Shown: in pieces, positions 32,289-39,135 of the stretch | How the letters are laid out: each line of letters begins with the position of its first letter | Position numbering within the stretch: the first letter of the stretch is position 1 | DNA from: Oscillospiraceae bacterium | GTDB taxonomy: Bacteria; Bacillota; Clostridia; Oscillospirales; UBA929 | Length of the DNA: 39,135 nucleotides | Direction: 5' to 3' | Assembly: GCA_031265355.1 (NCBI GenBank) | Contig: JAISCT010000001.1 | Span: forward strand, 1-39,135 | Position numbers and translations under genes: made by a program | The notes under the pieces: model-generated | Told to the model about the DNA's origin: nothing | The model's database searches: none | The model's input: the letters and a program-made list of their open reading frames with translations, nothing else

Positions 32289-33476
32289 CGGTTCCGGCGG
32301 CAGAAAAAAGCGGCGCACCAGCCCTGCAGCCGGTTTGACCCAGAAGGGCTCCAGCGCCCGGGCGACCCGGGCAAGTTGGGCCGCAATGGGGATGTTTTGC
32401 GGGCAGTGCGCCTCGCAGCGCCCGCAGCGCCGGCACAGAGACGCGTAACTCGGCGTCTTGGGGAGAACGCCGGCCGCGATGAGGTAGCGCGGAATCGCGC
32501 GGCTACGCCCCACGAAGGCGCTGTCGTTGTACCAGGCGAAACAGTGCGGGATATCCACGCCGGCGGGGCAGGGCATGCAGTAGCCGCAGCCGGTACAGAG
32601 CACCCGGAGACCCTCGTGCAAAACTGCCGCCGCCGACCGGCAGGCCGCGCGCTCCGGCTCGCTCATCCCGTGCGGACGCGCATCGGAGGCAACTTTGATG
32701 TTCTCCGCCGCCTGATCCCCGGTGCTCATGCCGGAGAGGACCGTCAGCACCTCGGGGTGGTCCCAAACCCAGCGCAGGCCCCACTCGGCGTCCGAACGCG
32801 TAGGTTCGAGCGCACGAAAAGCGCACGTCGCCGCCTTGGGCAGGCCGCCGGCCAGCCGGCCGCCGCGCAGTGGCTCCATCACAATGACCGGAAGCCCCCG
32901 CTCGTGGGCGTAGGTGAGCCCCGCCGTCCCGGCCTGATGGTGTTCGTCCAGATAGTTGTACTGAATCATGCAGAAATCCCAAGGGTACGCATCGACGAGC
33001 GCGCGAAACGACGGCAGCGCGCCGTGGAAGGAAAAACCGATGTTTCGAATGCGCCCGCACCGTTTCCCGGCCTCGATCCACGCCTCCAAACCGAGCGCCC
33101 GGAGCCGCTCGAAGGCGCCGATGTCGGTCAGCATATGCATCAAATAATAGTCGATGTAGTCCGTCCGCAGCCGCGCGCACTGCGCGTCAAAAAAACGGTC
33201 GAAGTCGGACGGCGACCGGGTGAGGAATGTGGGCAGCTTGGTGGCCAGCTTCACACGCGCCCGTGCGCCGCCCGAGAGGATCTCCCCCAGCGCCGCCTCA
33301 CTGCCCTGATAAATATAGGCCGTATCGAAATAGTTGACCCCGCCCTCAATAGCGGCGTGCACCATCTCCGCGGTACGCGGCAGGTCAATCGACCGCCCTT
33401 TGTGCGGCAACCGCAGACAGCCAAAACCGAGTTGGGAGATCTGGTCCCCATTTTTTGGGTTTTCCCGGTATCTCAT
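32283..33476 (-). CDS. Aldo/keto reductase with C-terminal 4Fe-4S domain
   Basis: A 397-residue predicted oxidoreductase of the ferredoxin-containing aldo/keto reductase group. The TIM-barrel part has the catalytic Asp and Tyr in GGVNYFDTAYIYQGSEAALG, the Lys in KLATKLP and the His in YYLMHML. The C-terminal region carries two cysteine clusters, CTGCGYCMPC-P and CRRCGRCEAHC-P, each fit for a 4Fe-4S cluster. Substrate unknown; such enzymes are common in strict anaerobes. It is the last gene of the SLH-EamA-reductase operon, overlapping the EamA gene by ATGA. Confidence 0.9.
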   Translation of the reverse strand: MRYRENPKNGDQISQLGFGCLRLPHKGRSIDLPRTAEMVHAAIEGGVNYFDTAYIYQGSEAALGEILSGGARARVKLATKLPTFLTRSPSDFDRFFDAQCARLRTDYIDYYLMHMLTDIGAFERLRALGLEAWIEAGKRCGRIRNIGFSFHGALPSFRALVDAYPWDFCMIQYNYLDEHHQAGTAGLTYAHERGLPVIVMEPLRGGRLAGGLPKAATCAFRALEPTRSDAEWGLRWVWDHPEVLTVLSGMSTGDQAAENIKVASDARPHGMSEPERAACRSAAAVLHEGLRVLCTGCGYCMPCPAGVDIPHCFAWYNDSAFVGRSRAIPRYLIAAGVLPKTPSYASLCRRCGRCEAHCPQNIPIAAQLARVARALEPFWVKPAAGLVRRFFLPPEPL

Positions 33477-34402
33477 ACTTCCTCCGCCTCCGCCCCGGCC
33501 GATCGGTCCGGCGCCGCCGGACTGCCGACCGCCGACAGGAACATGGAGACCACCATCAGCGCGGCGCCGGCCAAAAACGGAACCGTGAGCCGATCATAGC
33601 CGGTAAGGACGGAAAACAGCACCGCGAAGATCGACTCCGTACACAGCACGACCGCCACGGCGGCGGCGGGCAGCCGCGCCTGCACAAAGGTCTGTACAAA
33701 GGCGGAGAGCCCCGTCGGAAACACAGCCAAAAACAGGAGACCCGGCCACGCCTCGGCCCAGGGGACATCCGCCGCGAAGGGCCGCTCCCACACGAGGGAG
33801 ACAAGCAGAGACAGCGCCGACGCCGTGAGCAGCTGGACGGCGGTAAAATTGACCGGGTGGACCGAGGGAGCGTACTTTCCCAGCAGTACAATCTGCACTG
33901 CAAAAGCCGCCGCGCAGACCACGCTCAGCAGGTCGCCTGCGTTTAGTGAAAAACGCTCAAAAAGCACGTTGGAGATCAGCAAAACGCCCGCAAAGCTCAG
34001 CGCCGCCGCAAACAGCGGCCGGGCGGTCCAGACACGCCGGACCGCCATCAGCAGCAGAGGCACAAAGATCACATAGAGTCCGGTGAAGAGCCCGTTCTTC
34101 GCCGGAGTGGTGATACCCGTTCCGATTGTTTGAAATACGTACGCCGCGAATGTGACGACCCCAAGCAGCGCGCCGTATTGAAGTTCGGCGCGCTGAAACC
34201 GGGCCTGCCCACCGAGCAGCCGGCACGGCCGCAGACCCAACAGGAGCGCGCCGCCGAGCAAAAAGCGCAGGCCCAGCAGGAGAAACAGCGGGAACCCCCC
34301 TGTGAGCAGCTCCTTGACGGTGATAAAGCTGTACCCGAAGACAACACAGACGAGCAGCAGCAGTGTGAGGTTGACGGCGCGCGCCGCGCTCTCACGCCTC
34401 AT
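33473..34402 (-). CDS. EamA/DMT family transporter
   Basis: A 309-residue membrane protein with about ten hydrophobic helices in two five-helix halves, the drug/metabolite transporter arrangement. Typical stretches are FGYSFITVKELLTGGFPLFLLLGLRFLLGGALLLG in the first EamA repeat, and GDLLSVVCAAAFAVQIVLLGKYA plus AAAVAVVLCTESIFAVLFSVLTGYDRL in the second. The substrate (metabolite, amino acid or drug) cannot be told. It overlaps the SLH gene by 4 nt and the reductase gene by 4 nt, so all three are translationally coupled. Confidence 0.9.
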   Translation of the reverse strand: MRRESAARAVNLTLLLLVCVVFGYSFITVKELLTGGFPLFLLLGLRFLLGGALLLGLRPCRLLGGQARFQRAELQYGALLGVVTFAAYVFQTIGTGITTPAKNGLFTGLYVIFVPLLLMAVRRVWTARPLFAAALSFAGVLLISNVLFERFSLNAGDLLSVVCAAAFAVQIVLLGKYAPSVHPVNFTAVQLLTASALSLLVSLVWERPFAADVPWAEAWPGLLFLAVFPTGLSAFVQTFVQARLPAAAVAVVLCTESIFAVLFSVLTGYDRLTVPFLAGAALMVVSMFLSAVGSPAAPDRSAGAEAEEV

Positions 34403-35148
34403 GTGAGCAGCGTGCCCAGAACCTTCGCCATCTCCTGCCGGGTGATGGACGACTTCGGGCGGAAATTGACGCCGTTGCCCACCATGATACCCTCGTAGAA
34501 CACAGCAGCGATATAGGGCCGGTAGGCGGCGGCGGCGTATGTGAGATCCCCGACAGTGAAGGCTCCGGCCGCCTGGGCGTCCTGCGCCGCCTTTGTGTCG
34601 AGTCCATAGAGACGCGCGACGGCGGCGGCCACCTCCTCGCGGGTGGCGGCGTGTTGTGGCCGAAAGGCGCCGCCTGGCGCATCCAGCAGGCCCGTCTCCG
34701 CTGCGTAGAGGGCGGCATCCCGGTACCAGGCCCCCTCCGGCACGTCGCCGAGCGCAACGAAACTTCGCGTCAACGTCTCATCCAAGCGGGAGAGAATCAT
34801 GGCCAGCTCCGCCCGCGTCACCGGAGCCAGCGGCCGAAAACGCCCCCCGGATCCGATCAAAAGGCCCGCCTCGTGGGCACTTAACACCGGGCTCCGCGCC
34901 CAGTCGGCGATCTGGCCCGCGTCGCTGTAGAGAGCGGCCAACGCCGCCCCGGTGTCCGGCGCCGCCGGATCTGTCTCCGGCACAGCCGGATCCTGTATGG
35001 AATCTTTGGCCGGCTCCTCGGCTAGGTCCCCGACGGCCGCGGTTACGACGGCTGGGCCAAGCTCCGCTGTCATCCGCGCCACAGGAGCGGGCGCGCACAA
35101 AAACACCACCGCGCCCAGCAGCGCGGCCCATCGGTACATCAATTTCAA
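34399..35148 (-). CDS. Secreted protein with three SLH domains
   Basis: A 249-residue exported protein. The signal peptide (KLMYRWAALLGAVVFLCAPA) is followed by a Pro/Asp-rich linker and three surface-layer homology domains. These cover about residues 73-120 (ending RFRPLAPVTRAELAMIL), 128-180 (GAFRPQHAATREEVAAAV) and 190-245 (NFRPKSSITRQEMAKVLG). SLH triplets bind pyruvylated secondary cell wall polymers. No other domain is present, so it may be a small S-layer-associated or wall-anchoring protein. Start is TTG 35148, with AGGAGG 7 nt upstream. First gene of its operon. Confidence 0.88.
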   Translation of the reverse strand: MKLMYRWAALLGAVVFLCAPAPVARMTAELGPAVVTAAVGDLAEEPAKDSIQDPAVPETDPAAPDTGAALAALYSDAGQIADWARSPVLSAHEAGLLIGSGGRFRPLAPVTRAELAMILSRLDETLTRSFVALGDVPEGAWYRDAALYAAETGLLDAPGGAFRPQHAATREEVAAAVARLYGLDTKAAQDAQAAGAFTVGDLTYAAAAYRPYIAAVFYEGIMVGNGVNFRPKSSITRQEMAKVLGTLLT

Positions 35149-35177
35149 ACAGAATCCTCCTCTGACAATATGCTACC

Positions 35178-35206
35178 ATCATATACGGCCAGATAGAAAA
35201 AGTCAA
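35178..35206 (-). promoter_or_regulatory. Promoter of the SLH-EamA-reductase operon
   Basis: On the minus strand TTGACT (35206-35201), 17-nt spacer, TATGAT (35183-35178), 30 nt upstream of the TTG start. Confidence 0.8.
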
Positions 35207-35261
35207 TTCCCACGGCGTGTATCGCGGCCATGCCGCTTTGGTGTGGACCGTCAGGCAAACA

Positions 35262-35295
35262 GAAGAAAAGCCCGCTCTCCTATAGGAGAGCGGGC
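35262..35295 (-). terminator. Intrinsic terminator of cheV
   Basis: An 11-bp perfect GC-rich stem (GCCCGCTCTCC and complement) with a TATA loop; on the minus strand TTTTCTTCT follows. It lies 40 nt after the cheV stop. Confidence 0.88.
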
Positions 35296-35335
35296 ACCGA
35301 CTGTCTTGATGGAGTCTCAGCGGGGTTCGGGCGGA

Positions 35336-36256
35336 TCAGAGGATCCACTCGTCCACCGTGGCGACGAGTTTTCCGATCTCCGGCTTGGAGAGCTGCGCGT
35401 TTGCGCCCAGTTCCTCTCCCTTGAGCCGCATGGCTTCATCGATGAGGGACGAGAAGATGATGACCGGGATTTGGCTGAGCTCGCCATCCTCTTTGATGAG
35501 CTTCGTGAGCCTGTGACCGTCCATTTTTGGCATCTCGATGTCGGTGATTACACAGCTCACCTTCGAGCGGATGGCCCCGTCCTGGGTCTTCAACGCCTGC
35601 AGCGCGTCCCAGGCCTCCTGACCGTTGGCGAAGGCCATAACGTTCGAATAGCCCGCCGCGTCCAATGCCTCCAGCATCATCTTCTGCAGCAGCGTAGAGT
35701 CCTCGGCCATGATGATCGGCTGCTCGCTGCGCTCCCGCGGACCCAGGCGCTGGATCTCCGCCATCTGGATGCCGGACTGGGGGCTAATGTCAAACACAAT
35801 CTTTTCAAAGTCGATGATGGTGATCAGTCGGTCATGGAACTTGGCGATGCCGGTGGCAAGCCCCTCCTGACCGCCATAGATCGTGCTGTCCGGCTTCTCG
35901 ATCTCGTTCCACGAGATGCGGTGGATCCCCTCGACCGTGTGGACGTGGAAGGCCACGTTCATCTTGTTGAAGTTCGTGATGATGAACATGTCTCGCTCGA
36001 AGTCGTCGCGGTGCGACAGCCTCATGTAGGAGGCAAGGTCGATCACCGTGATGATCATATTGCGCGGTTTGAAGACGCCCTCCACGTCCGGGTGCGAATT
36101 CGGCATAGGTTTGACGGGCGCGTACTTCATGATCTCCGTAACCTTAGCCACATTGATGCCAAAGATGTTGCCAGCAATGGTGAATTCCATAATTTCCAGC
36201 TCATTGGTCCCGCTCTCAAGCAGGATCTCTGTACTGGTGGGAGCTGTCTGTGCCAA
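35336..36256 (-). CDS. cheV: Chemotaxis protein CheV
   Basis: CheV (306 residues) couples chemoreceptors to the CheA kinase and has a receiver domain for adaptation. The N-terminal CheW-like domain reads LEIMEFTIAGNIFGINVAKVTEIMKY through FKPRNMIITVIDLASYM and GIAKFHDRLITIIDFEKIV. The receiver has the acidic pocket IIMAEDS, phospho-Asp in CVITDIEMPKMDGH, and a Lys in the LSKPEIG segment. I chose TTG 36256 because AGGAGG lies 8 nt upstream; the frame opens 12 codons earlier without a site. No other chemotaxis gene is in the window. It is a single-gene unit with its own promoter and terminator. Confidence 0.92.
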   Translation of the reverse strand: MAQTAPTSTEILLESGTNELEIMEFTIAGNIFGINVAKVTEIMKYAPVKPMPNSHPDVEGVFKPRNMIITVIDLASYMRLSHRDDFERDMFIITNFNKMNVAFHVHTVEGIHRISWNEIEKPDSTIYGGQEGLATGIAKFHDRLITIIDFEKIVFDISPQSGIQMAEIQRLGPRERSEQPIIMAEDSTLLQKMMLEALDAAGYSNVMAFANGQEAWDALQALKTQDGAIRSKVSCVITDIEMPKMDGHRLTKLIKEDGELSQIPVIIFSSLIDEAMRLKGEELGANAQLSKPEIGKLVATVDEWIL

Positions 36257-36305
36257 ATCCCTCGCCTCCTCAGCGTTTCGTCTCGCCGGCAATGCGCCTC
36301 CACAC

Positions 36306-36338
36306 CACTATATCTTGTGGTTTCCACAAGATATAGTG
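36306..36338. repeat. Perfect 33-bp palindrome in the cheV leader
   Basis: Two exact 15-bp arms (CACTATATCTTGTGG and complement) are separated by TTT. It lies 50 nt upstream of the cheV start. Each arm is itself partly symmetric (CAC...GTG) and recalls NrdR-type boxes, though spacing and context do not fit ribonucleotide reductase control. No U-run follows in either direction, so a binding site or RNA hairpin is likelier than a terminator. Confidence 0.7.
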
Positions 36339-36386
36339 TGTCTAAACGCCGCCGCACGGGACACTTTCGGCGTCATATCACCCTTT

Positions 36387-36414
36387 ATATCGGTAGATTG
36401 CCCGGCGTTCTTTA
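36387..36414 (-). promoter_or_regulatory. Possible sigma-28 (SigD) promoter of cheV
   Basis: On the minus strand TAAA (36414-36411), 16-nt spacer and ACCGATAT (36394-36387) resemble the SigD consensus TAAA-N15-GCCGATAA. Chemotaxis genes are commonly under SigD in Firmicutes. The match is imperfect. Confidence 0.4.
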
Positions 36415-36423
36415 GCATATGAG

Positions 36424-36472
36424 ACGAAAGAACAGGCCGCCATGACAGGGTTTTTCCCGTCCCGGCGGCCTG
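36424..36472 (-). terminator. Terminator after the alpha-oxoamine synthase gene
   Basis: Arms CAGGCCGCC (minus strand, 36472-36464) and GGCGGCCTG (36441-36433) enclose a loop of about 22 nt with its own partial pairing. TTCTTT follows on the minus strand, 30-75 nt beyond the gene stop. Confidence 0.7.
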
Positions 36473-36501
36473 CCTGTTTGTGTTGCAGGCGTCTCCCCGG
36501 A

Positions 36502-37728
36502 CTACGCGTGCTCCGCCGCCGCGCGCCCCGCAGCGATTTCTTCTTCAGAGATCGGAAATGCCCGCAGCAGCACATGCTCGAACTGCGAAAGCGCATAGTC
36601 GAGCTGTTCCCGCGTATGGGTGGCGGTATAGCTGGTGCGCAGGATCGCCTCGCCCACGGGGACGGCGGGCGACACCACCGGGTTCACATACACGCCGCGC
36701 TCCAGCAGCGCGCGCGTGATGCGGAAGGTGCGCTCGTCAAAATAGGTCAGAATCGGGATGATAGGCGCCACAGAGTCGCCGATGGGCAGCCCGAGCTGAT
36801 CCAGCCCCCGGCGCATGTAGTCCGCGTTCTCATTGAGCCGGGCCACGCGCTCCGGCTCGGCTTTCAGGATCCGCAGCGCCTCGATCACGGCGCCCACATT
36901 GGCTGGCGGCATGGAGGCGCTAAAGATAAACGGCCGGGAGTGGTGCTTTAAATACTCGATGATCTTGGTCTCGCCGGCCACGAATCCGCCGAGACTGGCG
37001 AAGGACTTGCTAAACGTGCCCATGTACAGGTCGATCTCGTCCATAAGACCGAAGTGCTCGCCGCAGCCCCGCCCCGTTTTGCCCATGACGCCGACGCCGT
37101 GGGAATCGTCTACGAGGATGCGCGCGCCGTACTGTCGAGCCAGACGCACGATGTTCGGCAGGTCGGCGAGGTCGCCTTCCATCGAAAAGACACCGTCCAC
37201 GACGATCAGTTTCCCCCTGTCCTCCGGGCAGCGGGCCAGCAAACTCTCAAGTTCCGCCATGTCGTTGTGACGGTACTTGAGCGTCTTGCCGAAACTCAGC
37301 CGCGCACCGTCCACCAGAGAGGCGTGATTCGTCCGGTCCATATAGAGGTTGTCGTGGTATGAGCAGATGCCGGCCAGAATACCGAGATTCGTCTGAAACC
37401 CGGTGGAAAAGCTGATGGCCGCCTCCTTGCCGAAAAATTCGGCGAGCTGACGCTCCATCTCGTTGTGGAGGGAGAGCGTCCCGTTGAGGTAGCGAGACCC
37501 GGAGCAACCGGACCCAAAGGTATCCAGCGCCGCCTGCGCGGCCGCGACGACCCTGTCGTCACTGGTGAGCCCCAAATAGTTGTTGGAACCGAGCATCACA
37601 GTGCGCCGGCCGTACATCATCACTTCGGCGTGCTGGCGCGATGTGATCTCATGGAAATAGGGATACAGCCCGGCGGCCTTTGTCTCCTCGGCGCGGGTGA
37701 AATCGAAACACTTTTGGAAAATATCCAC
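36502..37728 (-). CDS. Alpha-oxoamine synthase family enzyme (glycine C-acetyltransferase/BioF/serine palmitoyltransferase-like)
   Basis: A 408-residue PLP enzyme that condenses an amino acid with an acyl-CoA. Motifs are MLGSNNYLGLTSDDRV, FGSGCSGSRYLNGTLSLHNEMER, the Asp-containing GARILVDDSHGVGVMGKTGRG and the PLP lysine in MGTFSKSFASLGGF. Kbl, BioF and SPT are hard to separate by sequence; the N-terminal YPYFHEITSRQHAEVMMYGRR is like the subgroup often annotated as Kbl or bacterial SPT. No biotin or threonine-degradation genes are adjacent. Start is GTG 37728 with AAGGAGG 8 nt upstream. The transcript has a leader of about 200 nt with two hairpins. Confidence 0.85.
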   Translation of the reverse strand: MDIFQKCFDFTRAEETKAAGLYPYFHEITSRQHAEVMMYGRRTVMLGSNNYLGLTSDDRVVAAAQAALDTFGSGCSGSRYLNGTLSLHNEMERQLAEFFGKEAAISFSTGFQTNLGILAGICSYHDNLYMDRTNHASLVDGARLSFGKTLKYRHNDMAELESLLARCPEDRGKLIVVDGVFSMEGDLADLPNIVRLARQYGARILVDDSHGVGVMGKTGRGCGEHFGLMDEIDLYMGTFSKSFASLGGFVAGETKIIEYLKHHSRPFIFSASMPPANVGAVIEALRILKAEPERVARLNENADYMRRGLDQLGLPIGDSVAPIIPILTYFDERTFRITRALLERGVYVNPVVSPAVPVGEAILRTSYTATHTREQLDYALSQFEHVLLRAFPISEEEIAAGRAAAEHA

Positions 37729-37813
37729 TTCATCTTCCTCCTTGTCTGCCGCTGTGGGCACCGTCTGCACGAGGCCCTGTCGATCGCCGCGCGGCGGCGC
37801 GCTTCTTAGTACC

Positions 37814-37836
37814 TTGTTGCCGCGAAGCGGCAACAA
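37814..37836 (-). other. Leader hairpin 1 (10-bp perfect stem)
   Basis: TTGTTGCCGC and its exact complement enclose a 3-nt loop. On the minus strand a run of T precedes rather than follows it, so it is not a normal terminator. Lies about 85 nt before the GTG start. Confidence 0.55.
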
Positions 37837-37854
37837 AAAACAAGAATTTGGGTT

Positions 37855-37876
37855 GTGGGTTGCAGGTGCAACCCAC
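37855..37876 (-). other. Leader hairpin 2 (10-bp perfect stem)
   Basis: GTGGGTTGCA and its exact complement are separated by two bases. It sits 18 nt from hairpin 1. On the minus strand a U-rich stretch follows after about 12 nt, so weak attenuation is conceivable. Confidence 0.55.
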
Positions 37877-37932
37877 GTTAGCCGGAACGACGCCCCACTT
37901 GTCTGACATGCATTTGGGCTCGTGTCTGGGTC

Positions 37933-37961
37933 ATTATATCATTATTGCCCCCGCAAGGCAA
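37933..37961 (-). promoter_or_regulatory. Promoter of the alpha-oxoamine synthase gene
   Basis: On the minus strand TTGCCT (37961-37956), 17-nt spacer, TATAAT (37938-37933), with TGA before the -10 box. It lies about 200 nt upstream of the GTG start. Confidence 0.75.
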
Positions 37962-38008
37962 GCAAACCTGCCAAAGCGCCAGCGCCCAGACGCCGCACGC
38001 GTGGCAGT

Positions 38009-38803
38009 TTATACAACCGAACCGGCCATCTCCAAAATATGCAACGCGTTTTTCTCATAGATCAGCGCCAGTTCCCGGTCGGACAGCCCCATCGCGTCTA
38101 CGCGCCGTTTCTCTTCACCCGGATCCCACATTGGATAATCCGAGCCAAAGAGAATCCGCTCGGCGCCGTACAGCCGGATCAGTTCCGCGGCGCGCCGGAG
38201 CCCCAAAAACATGATAGAACTTGAGACGTCGAGGTAACAGGATCGTTTCCCCAAATATTCCCGCGCAAGATCAAACAGCGACCAACCTCCGAAGTGAGCG
38301 GCAATCACGGTGAGTTTGGGGAACAGATCCAGTACCTTCGCGAGGCGCGCCGGGTGGGAGTATTCATAGCGGTAATCCCCGCAGTGCAGGAGCAGCGGCA
38401 GCCGCCCCTGGAGCATGTCATAGATCTCGTACATGCCTTCGTCGTCAATGTAGAAAAGCTGCATATCAGGGTGCAGTTTGATCCCCCTGAGCCCGAGAGA
38501 GAGGATCCGGGCAATCTCGTCCTCCGGATGCTCCATGTCCTTATGAAGCGTACCGAAGCCGGCAAGCTGCGGATTGACTCGGCAGACCTCCGCCGTAAAA
38601 TTGTTGATACTCTCCACCTGGGCCGGGACGCCCGCCACCGGCAGGACCACAAATCGATCCACTCCGCCCCGGCGTCCGCACGCCAGCAGGTCCTCAACCG
38701 TGCCCGCGCCCTGGACCGTGATGGAATAAAATTTAGCCACGCTGTCGACCGCCCTGCCGGCCACTTTGTCCGGATAGATATGCGCATGAAAATCAATGAC
38801 CAT
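38009..38803 (-). CDS. Amidohydrolase family protein (amidohydrolase_2/ACMSD-like)
   Basis: A 264-residue TIM-barrel metal hydrolase or decarboxylase. Metal ligands are His6 and His8 (VIDFHAHIYPD), a His in GLRGIKLHPDMQLF or LLLHCGDYRYEYSHP, and the Asp in RILFGSDYPMWDP. VIAAHFGGWSLFDLA supplies another His. This layout belongs to the amidohydrolase_2 (ACMSD-like) group; the substrate is unknown. The start ATG 38803 has GGGGAAGG upstream. It is a single gene between the oxoamine synthase gene and the insertion sequence. Confidence 0.85.
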   Translation of the reverse strand: MVIDFHAHIYPDKVAGRAVDSVAKFYSITVQGAGTVEDLLACGRRGGVDRFVVLPVAGVPAQVESINNFTAEVCRVNPQLAGFGTLHKDMEHPEDEIARILSLGLRGIKLHPDMQLFYIDDEGMYEIYDMLQGRLPLLLHCGDYRYEYSHPARLAKVLDLFPKLTVIAAHFGGWSLFDLAREYLGKRSCYLDVSSSIMFLGLRRAAELIRLYGAERILFGSDYPMWDPGEEKRRVDAMGLSDRELALIYEKNALHILEMAGSVV

Positions 38804-38864
38804 ACCGCCGCTTCCTTCCCCCTATCTCGCCGCATCCCGCGCAGAGCCCGGGGCAAGCTGAGGA

Positions 38865-38894
38865 ATTATATCACACCGCCCGTCAAAAGTCGAA
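38865..38894 (-). promoter_or_regulatory. Promoter of the amidohydrolase gene
   Basis: On the minus strand TATAAT (38870-38865) with TGA before it (extended -10), and a weak -35 TTCGAC (38894-38889) at 18 nt. It lies 60 nt upstream of the start. Confidence 0.6.
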
Positions 38895-39018
38895 CAAAAA
38901 GTTCGGCGGATTGGATTTTGAGCCTCTTACCGACGATGACAAGTCAACGCAAATCCCAAAATAATCCATATTCGCCGCTGTGGTCGGGTACTCCACGTCG
39001 TCGCCGGAACCGCAGACT
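38895..39018. other. Gene-free stretch before the insertion sequence
   Basis: Between the amidohydrolase promoter and the insertion sequence end I see no credible gene, RNA or terminator. The 299 nt from 38804 to 39102 thus hold only the two promoters and the insertion sequence end. Confidence 0.5.
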
Positions 39019-39135
39019 TAAGGTGTGTTTGAAAAACAGGGGATTGTAAAAAAGTGCACAAAAAGGTAAAATACAGTCAACGAAATGGGCGAGGTGAAGG
39101 GAATGCGTCGTTATGAGTTGACGGACAGCGAATGG
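39019..39135 (+). mobile_element. Left end of an IS5-type insertion sequence (cut by window edge)
   Basis: From about 39019 the sequence changes to an AT-rich stretch starting AGGTGTGTTTGAAAAAC, which looks like the terminal repeat of an IS5-group element (several end in GTGTTTGAAA). A promoter follows: TTGTAA (39044-39049), 17-nt spacer, TAAAAT (39067-39072). The transposase start comes 30 nt later. The exact terminus and target duplication cannot be fixed without the right end. Confidence 0.6.
39103..39135 (+). CDS. IS5 family transposase, N-terminal fragment (cut by window edge)
   Basis: Eleven codons are visible: MRRYELTDSEW. The RYELTDxxW start is the typical beginning of IS5/IS1182-like transposases with the DUF4096 helix-turn-helix domain. 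GAAGGG precedes the ATG. Too short to judge integrity. Confidence 0.7.
   Translation, partial: MRRYELTDSEW

Noticed and set aside
36306..36338. Palindrome as a terminator of the upstream gene
   Set aside because: No U-run follows on either strand, and a better terminator for that gene lies at 36424-36472.
34952..36415. 487-codon open frame on the plus strand
   Set aside because: It is opposite cheV and the SLH gene, crosses the cheV terminator and the palindrome, and has no family resemblance.
1..39135. CRISPR arrays, tRNA and rRNA genes
   Set aside because: No regularly spaced repeats, no tRNA-like TTC-containing arms with matching stems, and no rRNA sequences were noticed.

Overview
The window looks like a chromosomal segment from a spore-forming, fairly GC-rich member of the Clostridia (Firmicutes). 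Pointers are YtfJ/GerW (sporulation), three-SLH-domain and CheV proteins, strong AGGAGG ribosome binding sites with many TTG/GTG starts, the ScpA-ScpB-DUF2953-YtfJ-DacF gene order, the dxs-tlyA-nadK-argR-recN order, and an OLE-type large noncoding RNA beside its membrane protein partner. The genus cannot be told from the sequence alone.

Region 1 (1-8150, all minus strand, visibly less GC-rich than the rest) is an accessory array of small detoxification and repair genes: DUF3781, several GNAT acetyltransferases, a VOC-GNAT fusion, a ClbS/DfsB-like protein, a pyridoxamine-phosphate-oxidase-fold protein, a TetR-controlled MFS exporter, an AlkA-type glycosylase and GrpB. Many junctions hold gene fragments: an ABC-ATPase-like start, the tail of a duplicated small gene, the C-terminal half of a TetR regulator, a GNAT lacking its start, and a GNAT tail fused to GrpB. 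The array therefore looks like a mosaic built by repeated recombination and decay. YjbQ (8150-8566) closes it.

Region 2 (8.7-11.0 kb, plus strand) is a two-gene NatA/NatB-type ABC exporter with its own promoter.

Region 3 (24.6 down to 11.0 kb, minus strand) is a long co-directional core block: OLE RNA, oapA, dxs, tlyA, nadK, argR, recN, tyrS, an M50-type membrane protease, scpA, scpB, DUF2953, ytfJ, dacF and rluB. Gaps between its genes are at most about 110 nt, and no clear intrinsic terminator was seen. The about 600-nt gene-free stretch at 24.0-24.6 kb is best explained as OLE RNA: it is preceded by a good sigma-A promoter and followed by a four-helix membrane protein and dxs, which is the known OLE locus layout.

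Region 4 (24.7-28.5 kb, plus strand) starts with a secreted C39-like cysteine peptidase carrying two copper-amine-oxidase-type repeats. Then comes the transcription/translation operon rpmG-secE-nusG-rplK-rplA, which ends at a strong terminator directly after rplA instead of continuing into rplJL-rpoBC.

Region 5 (28.5-39.1 kb) holds an OmpR/HisKA two-component system, a stand-alone AAA ATPase with a C-terminal PD-(D/E)XK-like domain, a minus-strand operon (SLH protein, EamA transporter, ferredoxin-type aldo/keto reductase), CheV with a palindromic leader, an alpha-oxoamine synthase (Kbl/BioF/SPT-like) with a long hairpin-rich leader, and an amidohydrolase. At the right edge lies the left end of an IS5-type insertion sequence, cut by the window boundary.
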